NCBI RefSeq assembly: GCF_000420525.1
Contig: NZ_ATVC01000016.1
Location: forward strand, 1-42,409
Direction of reading: 5' to 3'
Length of the DNA: 42,409 nt
Source of the DNA: Aquaspirillum serpens DSM 68
Lineage (GTDB): Bacteria; Pseudomonadota; Gammaproteobacteria; Burkholderiales; Aquaspirillaceae
The position numbers and the translations under genes are program-made. Of the stretch, positions 1 through 8,407 are shown piece after piece. A model generated the notes under the pieces. That model made no database searches. It saw nothing but the letters and a program-made list of their open reading frames with translations, and had not been told where the DNA came from. Within the stretch, counting starts at the first letter, position 1; the number at the start of each line of letters is the position of its first letter.

Positions 1-141
1 CTCGCCTTGCTCGTAGCGCTCCTTCTGCAACGCCAACGCCTTGTTGAATACGAACCGGCACGAGCCAGCGAAGCGGCGCATTTGCCGCTCCTGATGGCCG
101 TCTGGCACCAGTTCGTATTTGAAGGCTTGAAGTCGTTGCAT
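1..141 (-). CDS. tnpB: IS605-type TnpB (OrfB), N-terminal fragment, runs off left edge
   Basis: Reading leftwards from the ATG at 139-141 gives 47 codons open to the window edge. The peptide begins MQRLQAFKYELVPDG and contains QMRRFAGSCRFVFNKAL, the typical N-terminus of TnpB, the RNA-guided nuclease of IS200/IS605 elements. It is divergent from a tnpA remnant that starts 21 bp away, which is the IS605 arrangement. The RuvC-like nuclease domain lies outside the window, so completeness cannot be judged. The family call rests on the N-terminal helix-turn-helix region only. Confidence 0.85.
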   Translation of the reverse strand, partial: MQRLQAFKYELVPDGHQERQMRRFAGSCRFVFNKALALQKERYEQGE

Positions 142-162
142 GAATCAATGATACTTTGGTCT

Positions 163-273
163 ATGAGAGATGACAACGATATTAGGCGCAGTCGGCACTG
201 CGTGTTCAAGATGCACGTCCATTTGGTCTTTGTGGCGAAGTATCGCCGCAATGTGTTCGACGGCTACGCCGTC
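163..273 (+). pseudogene. tnpA: Truncated IS200/IS605 TnpA (HUH transposase)
   Basis: About 37 codons from the ATG at 163 resemble the start of a Y1 HUH transposase: RSRHCVF, then KMHVHLVFVAKYRRNVF, where HVH is the metal-binding HUH motif. Family members are about 130-150 residues and carry the catalytic tyrosine in a C-terminal helix. Here the frame runs directly into terminal hairpin DNA at about 273, so the catalytic Tyr and most of the fold are missing. The product cannot catalyse transposition. An intact copy elsewhere could still act on these ends. Confidence 0.8.
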
Positions 274-360
274 CGGGCTATCCTTCCCCGCCCTGAACGG
301 CGGGGCTTGTTGCGCACCGGGCTATCCTTCCCCGCCCTGAACGGCGGGGCTTGTTGCGCA
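273..360. repeat. Two 44-bp direct repeats, each with an IS200/IS605-type end hairpin
   Basis: The segment 273-316 is repeated exactly at 317-360. Each copy holds a perfect stem, CCCCGCC and GGCGGGG around the 6-nt loop CTGAAC, at 286-305 and 330-349. The stem is followed by a shared tail ending in GTTGCGCA. Such foldbacks near the ends are the recognition structures of IS200/IS605 elements. The tandem doubling is unusual. The first five bases, CCGGG, recur once more at 361-365, where recognisable host gene sequence begins. Confidence 0.8.
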
Positions 361-365
361 CCGGG

Positions 366-1097
366 TCAAAACCATGGTTTGCTACAAGTCTCTGATCGGC
401 CGCAATGGAAGACCGTGGTGGGTGGATCACGGGTCTATGTTGAAAAAATTATTACGCAATTAACAGACAAAAAATTAAAAAACCAATAGAAAAGGTCATT
501 AGAAACGATAAAGAAGTGTTGCTATTCCACAGCGAGGGTAGAGAAACCTTCGATCAAGTTATTTTTGCTTGTCATACCGATCAAATCTTGTTACTGCTGG
601 CAAATCCTAGCGAAGCAGAACAAAACATCCTTTCTGCTATCTCCTACCAAAAAAACTATGCGGTTCTACATGCCGATGAAAGCTTTTTACCTAAGCAAAA
701 ACGCGCTTGGGCAGCATGGAACTACAGTGCAATGTCAGCACAACATGAAAACGAACAAGATGCGGTTATGGTGACCTATCTACTCAATCGGCTACAACCC
801 CTCACCGTCAACACCCCAATCATGGTGAGCCTCAACCCCTATAAAACCCCAAAACACATTTTTGCCGAATTTCACTACGCCCACCCAGTATTTACCACCG
901 AAGCAATTGCTGCACAAAGACACCTACACACGATTCAAGGGCAACAACGCAGTTGGTTCTGTGGTGCATGGGCGGGATATGATTTTCATGAAGATGGTTT
1001 AAAAGCAGGGATGGCGGTCGCACAGAGTTTAGGCGCAACAGTACCGTGGCGGCATCAAGTTCCACCGGCACACACCGGCTGCATCATTAACGACTGA
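366..1097 (+). pseudogene. FAD-dependent amine oxidase-like gene, 5' part lost to IS, frameshifted
   Basis: From 366 the reading frame gives NHGLLQVSDRPQWKTVVGGS and then RVYVEKI, an internal block of the FAD/NAD-binding amine-oxidase family usually encoded upstream of DUF1365 and cyclopropane synthase genes. The N-terminal FAD-binding GxGxxG region is absent, because the IS605-like end abuts directly. This frame stops at 487-489. Homology resumes one frame over (PIEKVIRNDKEVLLFHSEG) and continues to the stop at 1095-1097, with the C-terminal FAD-contact motif WFCGAWAGYDFHEDGLKAG. The shift lies in A-rich sequence around 469-482, where one missing A would explain it. The 3' part could start at the GTG at 516 but would lack cofactor binding. 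I infer two independent lesions in a dead gene. Confidence 0.8.
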
Positions 1098-1111
1098 AAG
1101 GAATAAAGATT

Positions 1112-1873
1112 ATGTCAGTTAATGATGCACTGCTTTATACCGGCCATGTGTGGCACCAGCGATTATCACCACGCAAACACAGTTTTCGTTATCCATTTTG
1201 GTGGTTGGCGATTCCATTAGAAAAATGGGATGGTAAAACTAACAAAATGTCGTATGGCCTAAGCTGGCATCCAAAAAATCATGGCCCCCGTAATGGCGAG
1301 CCAATTTTGCCGTGGTTAACGGAAAAATTAACACAGAACCAACTACCAGAAATTGGCAAGATTGTTTTACATACGCAACCTAGATTATTTGGTTATGTCT
1401 TCAACCCAGTCAGTTTTTATTTTATTTACAATCTGAGCTCAGAACTGATCGCGGTATGGGTTGAAGTTAATAATACCTTTGGTGAGCATCATGATTACCT
1501 ACTGCATCATGATGATTTTCAGCCGATTCGTTCTGGTGATGTTTTTGCCCAAGAAAAAAAATTTCATGTCTCACCTTTTTATCAAGTCTCAGGTTGTTAT
1601 TACTTCAGATTTATTACACCCAATGAAAATCAACTGACGATTAGCATTGAGTACGATTGTGAAACTGACCGTAAACGCGCTTTTTATGCTGTGCAATCTG
1701 GTGAATGTGTTTTACTGGAAAATAAACAGTTACCGAAGCTACTTTGGCAATATGGTTGGCAAACCGTATTGGTTTGGTTGCGGATTCATTGGCAAGCAAT
1801 GAAACTGTGGCGCAAAAAAACCCCTTTTTATGGCAAAAAAGGTCATATGATTTCTTCTGTGGAGAATTCCTAA
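1112..1873 (+). CDS. DUF1365 family protein
   Basis: The 253-residue protein starts at an ATG preceded by AAGGAA. It shows the hallmark blocks of DUF1365: LYTGHVWHQR near the N-terminus, LFGYVFNPVSFYF around residues 91-103, and EVNNTFGEHHDYLL around 117-130. Its biochemical role is not established. It is habitually encoded between an FAD amine oxidase-like protein and a cyclopropane-fatty-acid synthase, as here, so a role in modifying membrane lipid acyl chains is inferred. Its stop codon overlaps the next start (TAATG at 1871-1875), which indicates translational coupling. The gene looks intact although its upstream partner is broken, so expression may now depend on a promoter inside the IS remnant or pseudogene. 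Confidence 0.85.
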   Translation: MSVNDALLYTGHVWHQRLSPRKHSFRYPFWWLAIPLEKWDGKTNKMSYGLSWHPKNHGPRNGEPILPWLTEKLTQNQLPEIGKIVLHTQPRLFGYVFNPVSFYFIYNLSSELIAVWVEVNNTFGEHHDYLLHHDDFQPIRSGDVFAQEKKFHVSPFYQVSGCYYFRFITPNENQLTISIEYDCETDRKRAFYAVQSGECVLLENKQLPKLLWQYGWQTVLVWLRIHWQAMKLWRKKTPFYGKKGHMISSVENS

Positions 1874-3087
1874 TGAGTGCATCAACATTAACCGCTGTTG
1901 AGATGAGCCACATTCCAGCCCACAGACGCTTTTTGTTCAATTTATTACAGCACATTCAAATTGGCTCTCTTGATTGCTATACCCCCAACGGCGAGCACCT
2001 ATTATTTTCTGCCGCTGAACCTGGGCCACATGCTGTGGTGTATATCGGTGATTGGCGTGCAGTGAGTAAAATCATTACTCAGGGTGATATTGGTTTGGCG
2101 GAAGCTTATCGAGATGGCTGGATTGATTCTGATGATTGGACTCAGCTGTTATTGCTTGCGCTATTAAATGAAAAGATTTTATCGCCACTGATTGAAGGTA
2201 AATGGTGGCATAAATTGGGCTATTGGCTAAAACATCTTACCCGAGCCAATACCTTACGCGGTAGCCGGAAAAATATCCACGCTCACTATGACTTAGGTAA
2301 CGATTTTTATCAGCTATGGCTAGATAGCTCGATGAGCTATTCTGCAGCAATGTATCATGGCAATCACAAAACCCCGCTTACAACTGCACAAATCAATAAA
2401 TATGATCAAATATTGCAACAACTTAACCTGACTCAAAATAGCCATATTTTGGAAATTGGCTGTGGGTGGGGTGGTTTTATGGAGTACGCCATTGAAAAAA
2501 CCGGCTGTCGTATTGATGGGTTGACGCTATCAACTGAACAAAAAGTGTGGGCAGAACAAAGATTAGCCGCCAAAGGTTTTGCTGACCGTGGAAAACTTCA
2601 ATTAACCGATTACCAAAAAATAAAACAACAATACGACCACATCGTATCTATCGAGATGTTTGAAGCAGTTGGTGAGCAATATTGGAAAATTTATTTCCAA
2701 AAAATAATGGAATGCCTTAAACCAGAAGGAAAAGCAGTTATTCAAACTATTACTATTGAAGATGGAAAATTTGAGTCGTACCGGAAAAATACCGATTTTA
2801 TCCAGCAATATATCTTTCCGGGTGGAATGTTGCCTTCGGTAGAAAAATTTATTGCTCATGCGCGGCTACATGGCTTTACCACCAGCAAACCCATTTTATT
2901 CGGCCAAGACTATGCAGAAACCTTGCGTAGATGGCAGCATAATTTTGAAAATAAGTTAGCGATGGTGAAAAATTTAGGTTTTGATGATGCGTTTATCCGG
3001 CTATGGCGGTTTTATCTTGCTTATTGTGAGGCGGGATTTATCTCTGGACGTACTGATGTAATGCAAATTACCCTGAAAAGAAGCTAA
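1873..3087 (+). CDS. Cyclopropane-fatty-acid-phospholipid synthase family methyltransferase
   Basis: The 404-residue protein is counted from the ATG at 1873, which has GGAG 8 bases upstream and overlaps the DUF1365 stop. In-frame extension further upstream is only the shadow of the preceding gene. The family motifs are in order: IHAHYDLGNDFYQLWLD (residues about 135-151) with MSYSAAMY, the SAM-binding HILEIGCGWGG (191-201), SIEMFEAVGE, and QQYIFPGGMLPS. The family transfers a methylene or methyl group from SAM to unsaturated acyl chains of membrane phospholipids. Whether this one makes a cyclopropane ring or a methyl branch cannot be told from sequence. It is the last gene of the operon and is followed by a strong hairpin. 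Confidence 0.88.
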   Translation: MSASTLTAVEMSHIPAHRRFLFNLLQHIQIGSLDCYTPNGEHLLFSAAEPGPHAVVYIGDWRAVSKIITQGDIGLAEAYRDGWIDSDDWTQLLLLALLNEKILSPLIEGKWWHKLGYWLKHLTRANTLRGSRKNIHAHYDLGNDFYQLWLDSSMSYSAAMYHGNHKTPLTTAQINKYDQILQQLNLTQNSHILEIGCGWGGFMEYAIEKTGCRIDGLTLSTEQKVWAEQRLAAKGFADRGKLQLTDYQKIKQQYDHIVSIEMFEAVGEQYWKIYFQKIMECLKPEGKAVIQTITIEDGKFESYRKNTDFIQQYIFPGGMLPSVEKFIAHARLHGFTTSKPILFGQDYAETLRRWQHNFENKLAMVKNLGFDDAFIRLWRFYLAYCEAGFISGRTDVMQITLKRS

Positions 3088-3088
3088 A

Positions 3089-3119
3089 AAATAGCCCTTG
3101 CCATATGCAAGGGCTATTT
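3089..3119. terminator. Bidirectional hairpin terminator between convergent genes
   Basis: A perfect 13-bp inverted repeat (3089-3101 and 3107-3119) with a 5-nt loop begins with AAA and ends with TTT. It lies between the stop of the cyclopropane synthase-like gene (plus) and the stop of the aldehyde dehydrogenase gene (minus). It therefore fits rho-independent termination from both sides. Confidence 0.8.
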
Positions 3120-3135
3120 GCCTAATCGTAATTGA

Positions 3136-4656
3136 TTAGAAGAAACCAAGCGGTTTCGGGCTATAACTCACCAACAGGTTTTTCGTCTGTTGATAATGAT
3201 CTAACATCATTTTGTGCGTTTCACGGCCAATTCCCGACTCTTTATAACCGCCGAAGGTGGCATGAGCTGGATAAGCGTGATAGCAGTTTGTCCATACGCG
3301 GCCCGCTTTAATGCCACGGCCCATGCGATAAGCTGTATTGCCATCACGACTCCACACTCCAGCACCTAAGCCATAAGGTGTGTCATTAGCGATTGCCAAT
3401 GCTTCTTCTTCGGTGCTGAAAGTTGTCACGGCTAACACTGGGCCAAAAATTTCTTCTTGGAAAATCCGCATCTTATTATGGCCTTTGAACAAGGTCGGTT
3501 GGATATAGTAACCACCGGCCAATTCGCCATCCAAATGCGCACGATCACCACCAATCAAACACTCGGCTTGTTCCTGACGACCAATTTCTAAGTAAGCCAT
3601 GATTTTATTCATTTGCTCTTGCGAAGCTTGTGCGCCCATCATGGTCTCAGTATCGAGAGGGCTACCTTGTTTAATCGCCCGCACCCGTGCCAGTACACGT
3701 TCCATAAAGCGATCGTAAATTGATTCATGAATCAGCGCCCGACTTGGGCAGGTGCACACTTCGCCTTGGTTGAAAGCAAATAACACCAAACCTTCGATTG
3801 CTTTATCAAAGAAATCATCATCTTGTGCCGCGACATCAGCAAAGAAAATGTTAGGCGATTTACCGCCAAGCTCTAACGTCGCTGGAATCAAACTTTGGGC
3901 AGCAGCTTGTGCGATAACACGGCCGGTGGCGGTGGAACCTGTGAATGCAATTTTGGCAATCCGGCGGCTGGTCGCCAATGGCATCCCCGCTTCACGTCCT
4001 AAACCGTTAACAATGTTCAACACCCCAGGTGGCAGCAAATCAGCGATCAACTCCATCATCACCAAAATACTGATCGGGGTTGATTCTGCTGGTTTAAGCA
4101 CCACGCAGTTACCTGCGCCGAGTGCCGGTGCCAATTTCCACGCGGCCATCAGAATCGGGAAGTTCCACGGAATGATCTGCCCAACCACCCCCAGTGGCTC
4201 ATGGAAATGATAGGCGATGGTGGTTTCGTCAATCTCAGAAATTGAACCTTCCTGCGAACGCAAGCAACCAGCAAAATAACGGAAGTGGTCAACTGCCAGC
4301 GGAATATCCGCATTCAGGGTTTCGCGAATCGCCTTGCCGTTATCGACGGTTTCAACATAGGCCAAGCATTCGAGATTGGCTTCAATACGATCGGCAATTT
4401 TGAGCAAGATATTAGAACGCTCTGCCGGTGAGGTTTTGCCCCACTTTTCTGCAGCAGCGTGGGCGGCATCCAATGCCAATTCGATATCATCAGCGCCGGA
4501 ACGGGCGGCTTTGGTGTAGGGTTGGCCGGTGAGGGGAGTAATCACATCGAAATATTCGCCACGAACCGGTGGTGTCCACTTGCCATTGATAAAGTTGTCA
4601 TAGTGGGTTTTGTACTGATGTTTTGCGCCGGTGGTACCAGGTAAGGTGTAAATCAT
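3136..4656 (-). CDS. exaC: NAD(P)+-dependent aldehyde dehydrogenase, AldB/ExaC type
   Basis: The ATG at 4654-4656 is preferred over the in-frame TTG at 4662 because GAGGAG sits 7 bases upstream. This gives 506 residues, the usual length of ExaC/AldB acetaldehyde dehydrogenases. Motifs include IIPWNFP (about 161-167), the general base in LELGGKSPN (Glu about 262) and the catalytic cysteine in [11 protein letters not shown] (Cys about 301, with a second Cys two residues on). The enzyme oxidises short-chain aldehydes such as acetaldehyde to acids in the cytoplasm. A sigma-54 activator is divergently encoded, and a -24/-12-like promoter precedes the gene. Regulation by that activator in response to an alcohol, acetoin or aldehyde signal is inferred; the exact substrate is not visible. 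Confidence 0.9.
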   Translation of the reverse strand: MIYTLPGTTGAKHQYKTHYDNFINGKWTPPVRGEYFDVITPLTGQPYTKAARSGADDIELALDAAHAAAEKWGKTSPAERSNILLKIADRIEANLECLAYVETVDNGKAIRETLNADIPLAVDHFRYFAGCLRSQEGSISEIDETTIAYHFHEPLGVVGQIIPWNFPILMAAWKLAPALGAGNCVVLKPAESTPISILVMMELIADLLPPGVLNIVNGLGREAGMPLATSRRIAKIAFTGSTATGRVIAQAAAQSLIPATLELGGKSPNIFFADVAAQDDDFFDKAIEGLVLFAFNQGEVCTCPSRALIHESIYDRFMERVLARVRAIKQGSPLDTETMMGAQASQEQMNKIMAYLEIGRQEQAECLIGGDRAHLDGELAGGYYIQPTLFKGHNKMRIFQEEIFGPVLAVTTFSTEEEALAIANDTPYGLGAGVWSRDGNTAYRMGRGIKAGRVWTNCYHAYPAHATFGGYKESGIGRETHKMMLDHYQQTKNLLVSYSPKPLGFF

Positions 4657-4711
4657 GCTCAATCTCCTCGTTGTTATAAAACCGACGAACCGTCGATTGC
4701 TCTATCAGTAT

Positions 4712-4727
4712 CAAGCACTGTGCCAAC
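4712..4727 (-). promoter_or_regulatory. Candidate sigma-54 (-24/-12) promoter of the aldehyde dehydrogenase
   Basis: On the minus strand this reads TTGGCACAGTGCTTGA. It has the -24 element TGGCAC and the -12 element TTGA at the right spacing; the canonical -12 is TTGC, so one key base differs. It would start transcription roughly 40 bases before the ATG at 4656. The call is supported by the neighbouring AAA+ sigma-54 activator gene. Confidence 0.6.
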
Positions 4728-4800
4728 TCGGAAAAAGAAGCTAGTGTTTTGTTTTTGTGAAATAAATTAAATTATTGCGGTGCGGTAATGCTGTGCAAAA

Positions 4801-4823
4801 TGTCTCAGATTGACACACTGTCA
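4801..4823. promoter_or_regulatory. Candidate activator-binding palindromes in the 329-bp divergent region
   Basis: The gap 4657-4985 holds no gene. It contains TGTCTCAGATTGACAC (4801-4816), a TGTC...GACA dyad, overlapping a perfect palindrome TGACA-CAC-TGTCA (4811-4823). These lie about 75-110 bp upstream of the candidate -24 element, a normal distance for an enhancer-type site. I infer binding of the divergent AcoR-like protein. No obvious sigma-70 promoter for the activator itself was identified. Confidence 0.5.
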
Positions 4824-4985
4824 CGCAACAACTGATACACCCTTGATGGAGCAATGGGTGCAATAACTTTCACCTCTGACAGCATGGCGCTCTATACTGC
4901 CCGAATCGAAACTGTTTCCAAGAAAACAGTCGTCCTTTCTCAATCTTGAACAAGATTAGGCAGGAAAAACGAGGAGCCATCAGCC

Positions 4986-6860
4986 ATGTTTTTAGAACTA
5001 GAAGCGTCTTTACACACCGCACGCCAATATCTCTTGTCCGATCAAGCCCTACCGCAGGGATTGATTAATGATCGCTTAGCACGCTCTTGGCTGCGCTGTG
5101 CCAAAGCGGGATTGTCACCAATTCGCACCGCAAAAGATTTACCAGCATTGCCTAGTAACCAGCTCAAGCAACGATTAGAAGAACACCAAGAATTAGTCAG
5201 CCATGCGCAACCGGTGATGGAACATCTATTTAGCCAAGTGAAGCACTCTAACAGCATGGTGGTATTGGCCGATCACAGTGGAACTCTGCTGCATGTGTTG
5301 GGTGATGGTGATTTTTTACCGAAAGCTGAACAAGTCGCCTTAGCCCCTGGTGCCTCGTGGCAAGAAAATCATCGTGGGACCAATGCCATTGGGACAGCTT
5401 TGGCCGAATACAGCCCAATTTCTATCCGAGGGGCCGAGCATTTTTTAGAGCAAAACAGCATCCTAACCTGCACCGCCGCGCCTCTTTATGACCCACAAGG
5501 CCAGATATTAGGTGTGATTGATATTTCGAGCGAAGTCCAACGCTATCATCCCCATACCGGCGGCTTGGTCAAAACTGCGGCACAGATGATCGAAAATAAA
5601 TTGTTATTGTCGCGTTATCAACATGCCATGCGTTTACATCTTCATGCTCACCCAAAGGGAATTGGCACAGTAAGCGAAGGCATTATTGTGTTGTCAGAAC
5701 AAGGGATTGGACATGCAGCGAATCGGGCCGCGTTGGAGATGTTGCAGCTCAGCTATATAGAGCTATCGCAGTTCCCCCTGCGCCAGTGGTTAGAACAACA
5801 ATTATCCCAACACAGACATCTACACCACTTGTTACCGATGTCATTGATGAATGGTAAGACTTTATATGTGCAGGTGGTGTTGCCCAATAAACACACACAC
5901 GCGACCCAAGATCAGAAAACCGTCCATGTTCAAGATGCCTTGTCTCGACTGGATACCGGCGATGAAGCCATCCACAAGCTGGTACACAAAGCGAGAAAAG
6001 TCGCCGGCACTGCGATTCCGATTCTTTTACATGGCGAGTCCGGTGTCGGCAAAGAATGGTTTGCTAAGGCAATCCATGACAGCGGCCAGCGAAAAGAAGG
6101 CCCTTTTGTGGCTATTAACTGTGCGGCATTGCCAGAGCAATTGATTGAGTCGGAACTGTTCGGTTATACCGCCGGTGCGTTTACTGGGGCGCGGCGCGAG
6201 GGCTATCGTGGCAGAATCGTGGAAGCCGACGGCGGTACACTTTTCCTCGATGAGATCGGTGATATGCCTTTGTCTCTCCAGAGTCGCTTATTGCGGGTAT
6301 TACAAGAACGAGAAGTAACGCCACTTGGTGGCGGAAAAGCGGTCAAGGTCGATTTTTCTCTTATCTGTGCAACCCATCGTGATTTACCACAGGACATTGC
6401 CCACAACCGGTTTCGAGCTGATTTGTACTATCGATTAAATGGCATGGCGCTGGTGGTGCCGGCGTTGCGTGAGCGCAGTGATTTTTTGATCTTATTACGC
6501 ATGATGTTGCAACAACACAGCCCAGAAAAATTTTGCACCATTGCGCCCTCGCTGCAACACGCGCTACAAAACTATTCTTGGCCGGGTAATCTGCGCCAGC
6601 TCAATAACGTAGTGCTCACCGCTGTGACCTTGTTAGAAGAAAACGAAAATCTGATTGATTGGCATCATTTGTCAGATGACATGCTGAGTGCGCTGACTAT
6701 CTCTAACCAATCCAACCCAAAATCAAACACAACCACACTCAACCATCTATCGCAACAAGCGATTGAACAGGCGCTGTCTGCTTGCGGTGGTAACGTGTCA
6801 CAGGCGGCGCGCCAATTAGGGATTAGTCGAAATACGCTTTACCGTCGGTTAAAAAGTTAA
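4986..6860 (+). CDS. acoR: AcoR-like sigma-54-dependent transcriptional activator
   Basis: The 624-residue protein starts at an ATG with GAGGAG upstream. An N-terminal GAF-like sensor spans about 60-210 (NHRGTNAIGTALAEY, VIDISSEVQRYHPHT), followed by a PAS-like stretch at about 228-300. The AAA+ domain (about 320-545) has Walker A GESGVGKE (350-357), the sigma-54 contact loop GAFTGA (397-402) and Walker B GGTLFLDEI. A Fis-type helix-turn-helix ends the protein (QAARQLGISRNTLYRRL). This architecture is that of AcoR/AcoX-type activators of acetoin and alcohol catabolism. The divergent aldehyde dehydrogenase is the likely target. Its stop shares TTAA with the stop of the convergent LysR gene. 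The effector is unknown. Confidence 0.88.
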   Translation: MFLELEASLHTARQYLLSDQALPQGLINDRLARSWLRCAKAGLSPIRTAKDLPALPSNQLKQRLEEHQELVSHAQPVMEHLFSQVKHSNSMVVLADHSGTLLHVLGDGDFLPKAEQVALAPGASWQENHRGTNAIGTALAEYSPISIRGAEHFLEQNSILTCTAAPLYDPQGQILGVIDISSEVQRYHPHTGGLVKTAAQMIENKLLLSRYQHAMRLHLHAHPKGIGTVSEGIIVLSEQGIGHAANRAALEMLQLSYIELSQFPLRQWLEQQLSQHRHLHHLLPMSLMNGKTLYVQVVLPNKHTHATQDQKTVHVQDALSRLDTGDEAIHKLVHKARKVAGTAIPILLHGESGVGKEWFAKAIHDSGQRKEGPFVAINCAALPEQLIESELFGYTAGAFTGARREGYRGRIVEADGGTLFLDEIGDMPLSLQSRLLRVLQEREVTPLGGGKAVKVDFSLICATHRDLPQDIAHNRFRADLYYRLNGMALVVPALRERSDFLILLRMMLQQHSPEKFCTIAPSLQHALQNYSWPGNLRQLNNVVLTAVTLLEENENLIDWHHLSDDMLSALTISNQSNPKSNTTTLNHLSQQAIEQALSACGGNVSQAARQLGISRNTLYRRLKS

Positions 6861-7780
6861 GCAGGCCTTTCTTCCAGATGGCTGGCAGCAGCAGCGAGTA
6901 ATTGACTGACTAAAGGATGTTGCACTTTTTTGGTGGTGGCGATGGCAAAAAACTGTTCCTCCAGTCCATCCGATTTACCGAGATAACGCACGCCATAACG
7001 CCGTTGCAAATCATCATGCACCCACTCCGGTGCAGGAAACACCCCAAGCCCTTGCGCACCAAAGGTTTTTAATAAGGCACTGTCTTCAAACTCGCCAATG
7101 ATATTAGGCACAATATTGTGTTGTTCTAACCACAGGTCAATCCGTAACCGCACTGCGGCATGGCGGCTGGGTAATAGCATTGGCAGTTGTGCGAGGCATT
7201 GCGGTAAAGCGTTGTCTGTGGGATTCAGGCCGAGCTGCGCTAGCAGTGATTCGGTGGCATACCACGCCAGCGCAGAACGTCCTAACTGGTGGTCATGTAA
7301 TTTAAGGTTAGGATAGGCACCCAAAGCGCGATCGGCCAAGACAACATCTAATTTATGTAAGGCTAATTGTCCACACAGCTCGTCAAATTCACCCTCTTCG
7401 ACGATCAATCTGATATTTGGCAATCGAATAATCGGATCGAGCAAACGGCTGACAACGATTTTGGGTAAGCCATCAGAAGTGCCTACACGTAACAAGATCT
7501 TTGCTTGTTGTGTTGCATCGCGTAGGCGTTGCGGTAATTGTTCCCCAAGCTGAAAAATCTGATCTGCCTGTTGCAGTGCCACCCGTCCTGCTGGTGTCAA
7601 TTCCAAACCGCGCCCCGCTGGACGCAATAATTCATGGCCGAGTTGTTTTTCGAGTTCGCGAACTTGGGTGCTGATGGTTTGGATTGCCATGCCTAGACGA
7701 TTCGCCGCCTTTCCCATTCCGCCCTCAGTTGCCACAACCCAGAAGTAATAGAGATGACGATAGCTAAAATTGTGGCTCAT
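6857..7780 (-). CDS. LysR-family transcriptional regulator, NhaR-like
   Basis: The 307-residue protein has an N-terminal winged HTH beginning NFSYRHLYYFWVVATEGGMG and containing AANRLGMAIQTISTQVRELE, the NhaR-like LysR signature. This is followed by RPAGRGLELTPAGR and a periplasmic-binding-like effector domain. NhaR homologues activate sodium and stress genes, but no antiporter lies nearby. The divergent neighbour encodes a TerB-like protein, and the 126-bp gap carries a palindrome, so regulation of that gene is the simplest inference. It overlaps acoR tail to tail by 4 bases. Confidence 0.82.
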   Translation of the reverse strand: MSHNFSYRHLYYFWVVATEGGMGKAANRLGMAIQTISTQVRELEKQLGHELLRPAGRGLELTPAGRVALQQADQIFQLGEQLPQRLRDATQQAKILLRVGTSDGLPKIVVSRLLDPIIRLPNIRLIVEEGEFDELCGQLALHKLDVVLADRALGAYPNLKLHDHQLGRSALAWYATESLLAQLGLNPTDNALPQCLAQLPMLLPSRHAAVRLRIDLWLEQHNIVPNIIGEFEDSALLKTFGAQGLGVFPAPEWVHDDLQRRYGVRYLGKSDGLEEQFFAIATTKKVQHPLVSQLLAAAASHLEERPA

Positions 7781-7839
7781 GGTTTTATCTTCTGTTTTTT
7801 CTGAATATTGTTTCTTTTATATCTGATTTTTTAGAAATG

Positions 7840-7858
7840 CGAAATGGGCTACATTTCG
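7840..7858. promoter_or_regulatory. Palindrome in the LysR-terB divergent region, candidate operator
   Basis: Perfect 7-bp arms CGAAATG and CATTTCG are separated by GGCTA, centred about 58 bp before the TerB-like start and 70 bp before the LysR start. LysR proteins bind dyads in such intergenic regions. The link to this particular regulator is inference. Confidence 0.4.
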
Positions 7859-7906
7859 TCTGTCGCGTGAACAACACGCAAATCATCCACACAAGGAGAA
7901 CAGACT

Positions 7907-8374
7907 ATGCGTAGTTACCCTAAAAACAGTGAACAGTCGGTGTTGCGTTTGTTGGTGTTGGTCATGTTAGCTGATGGCCACTTGGCAAAAGAAGAATTGT
8001 CTTGGCTGAAAAACCAAAACCTGTTGCAACGCCTCTCCAACTCACCAGATGCTTGGGAAACTGTGTTAAATGGCTTTTGTGAAGACCTGAGCTACCAACA
8101 CAATCTCTCTTGGACTGAAGCATGTTCTTTAGACAACCAAACGCTGAAAAGTCTGTTGCAAGAAGTCGATGATACCGACCTACAAACAGAAGTCTTTAAA
8201 CTGGCTGTTCATCTTATCGCAGCAGATGAATACATCAGCGAAAAAGAATTCTTTGTCTTACGGGCGATGTCCACCCAATGGCGTATCGACCACCGAGCGA
8301 TTTTGCAACATAACCAACGCAGCACCCTATCGCAGGAACAACAAAATGTTGTTGCATTGAGCTTAACTTCTTAA
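7907..8374 (+). CDS. TerB-like (tellurite-resistance/DjlA-type helical) protein
   Basis: The 155-residue all-alpha protein has an ATG preceded by AAGGAG. It has two TerB-like blocks: LLVLVMLADGHLAKEELSWL (about 15-34) and AVHLIAADEYISEKEFFVLR (about 101-120), each with the Ala-Asp-Gly/Glu turn that places acidic residues in this fold. TerB-like domains occur in tellurite-resistance operons and in membrane-stress proteins, and their molecular function is poorly defined. No cysteine pair or membrane segment is seen, so it is probably cytosolic. It is divergent from a LysR regulator and followed by a short membrane-type ORF that may be part of the same unit. Confidence 0.7.
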   Translation: MRSYPKNSEQSVLRLLVLVMLADGHLAKEELSWLKNQNLLQRLSNSPDAWETVLNGFCEDLSYQHNLSWTEACSLDNQTLKSLLQEVDDTDLQTEVFKLAVHLIAADEYISEKEFFVLRAMSTQWRIDHRAILQHNQRSTLSQEQQNVVALSLTS

Positions 8375-8407
8375 CTTAAGACAGATGGCGGAAAGGCAGG
8401 GCAATCG

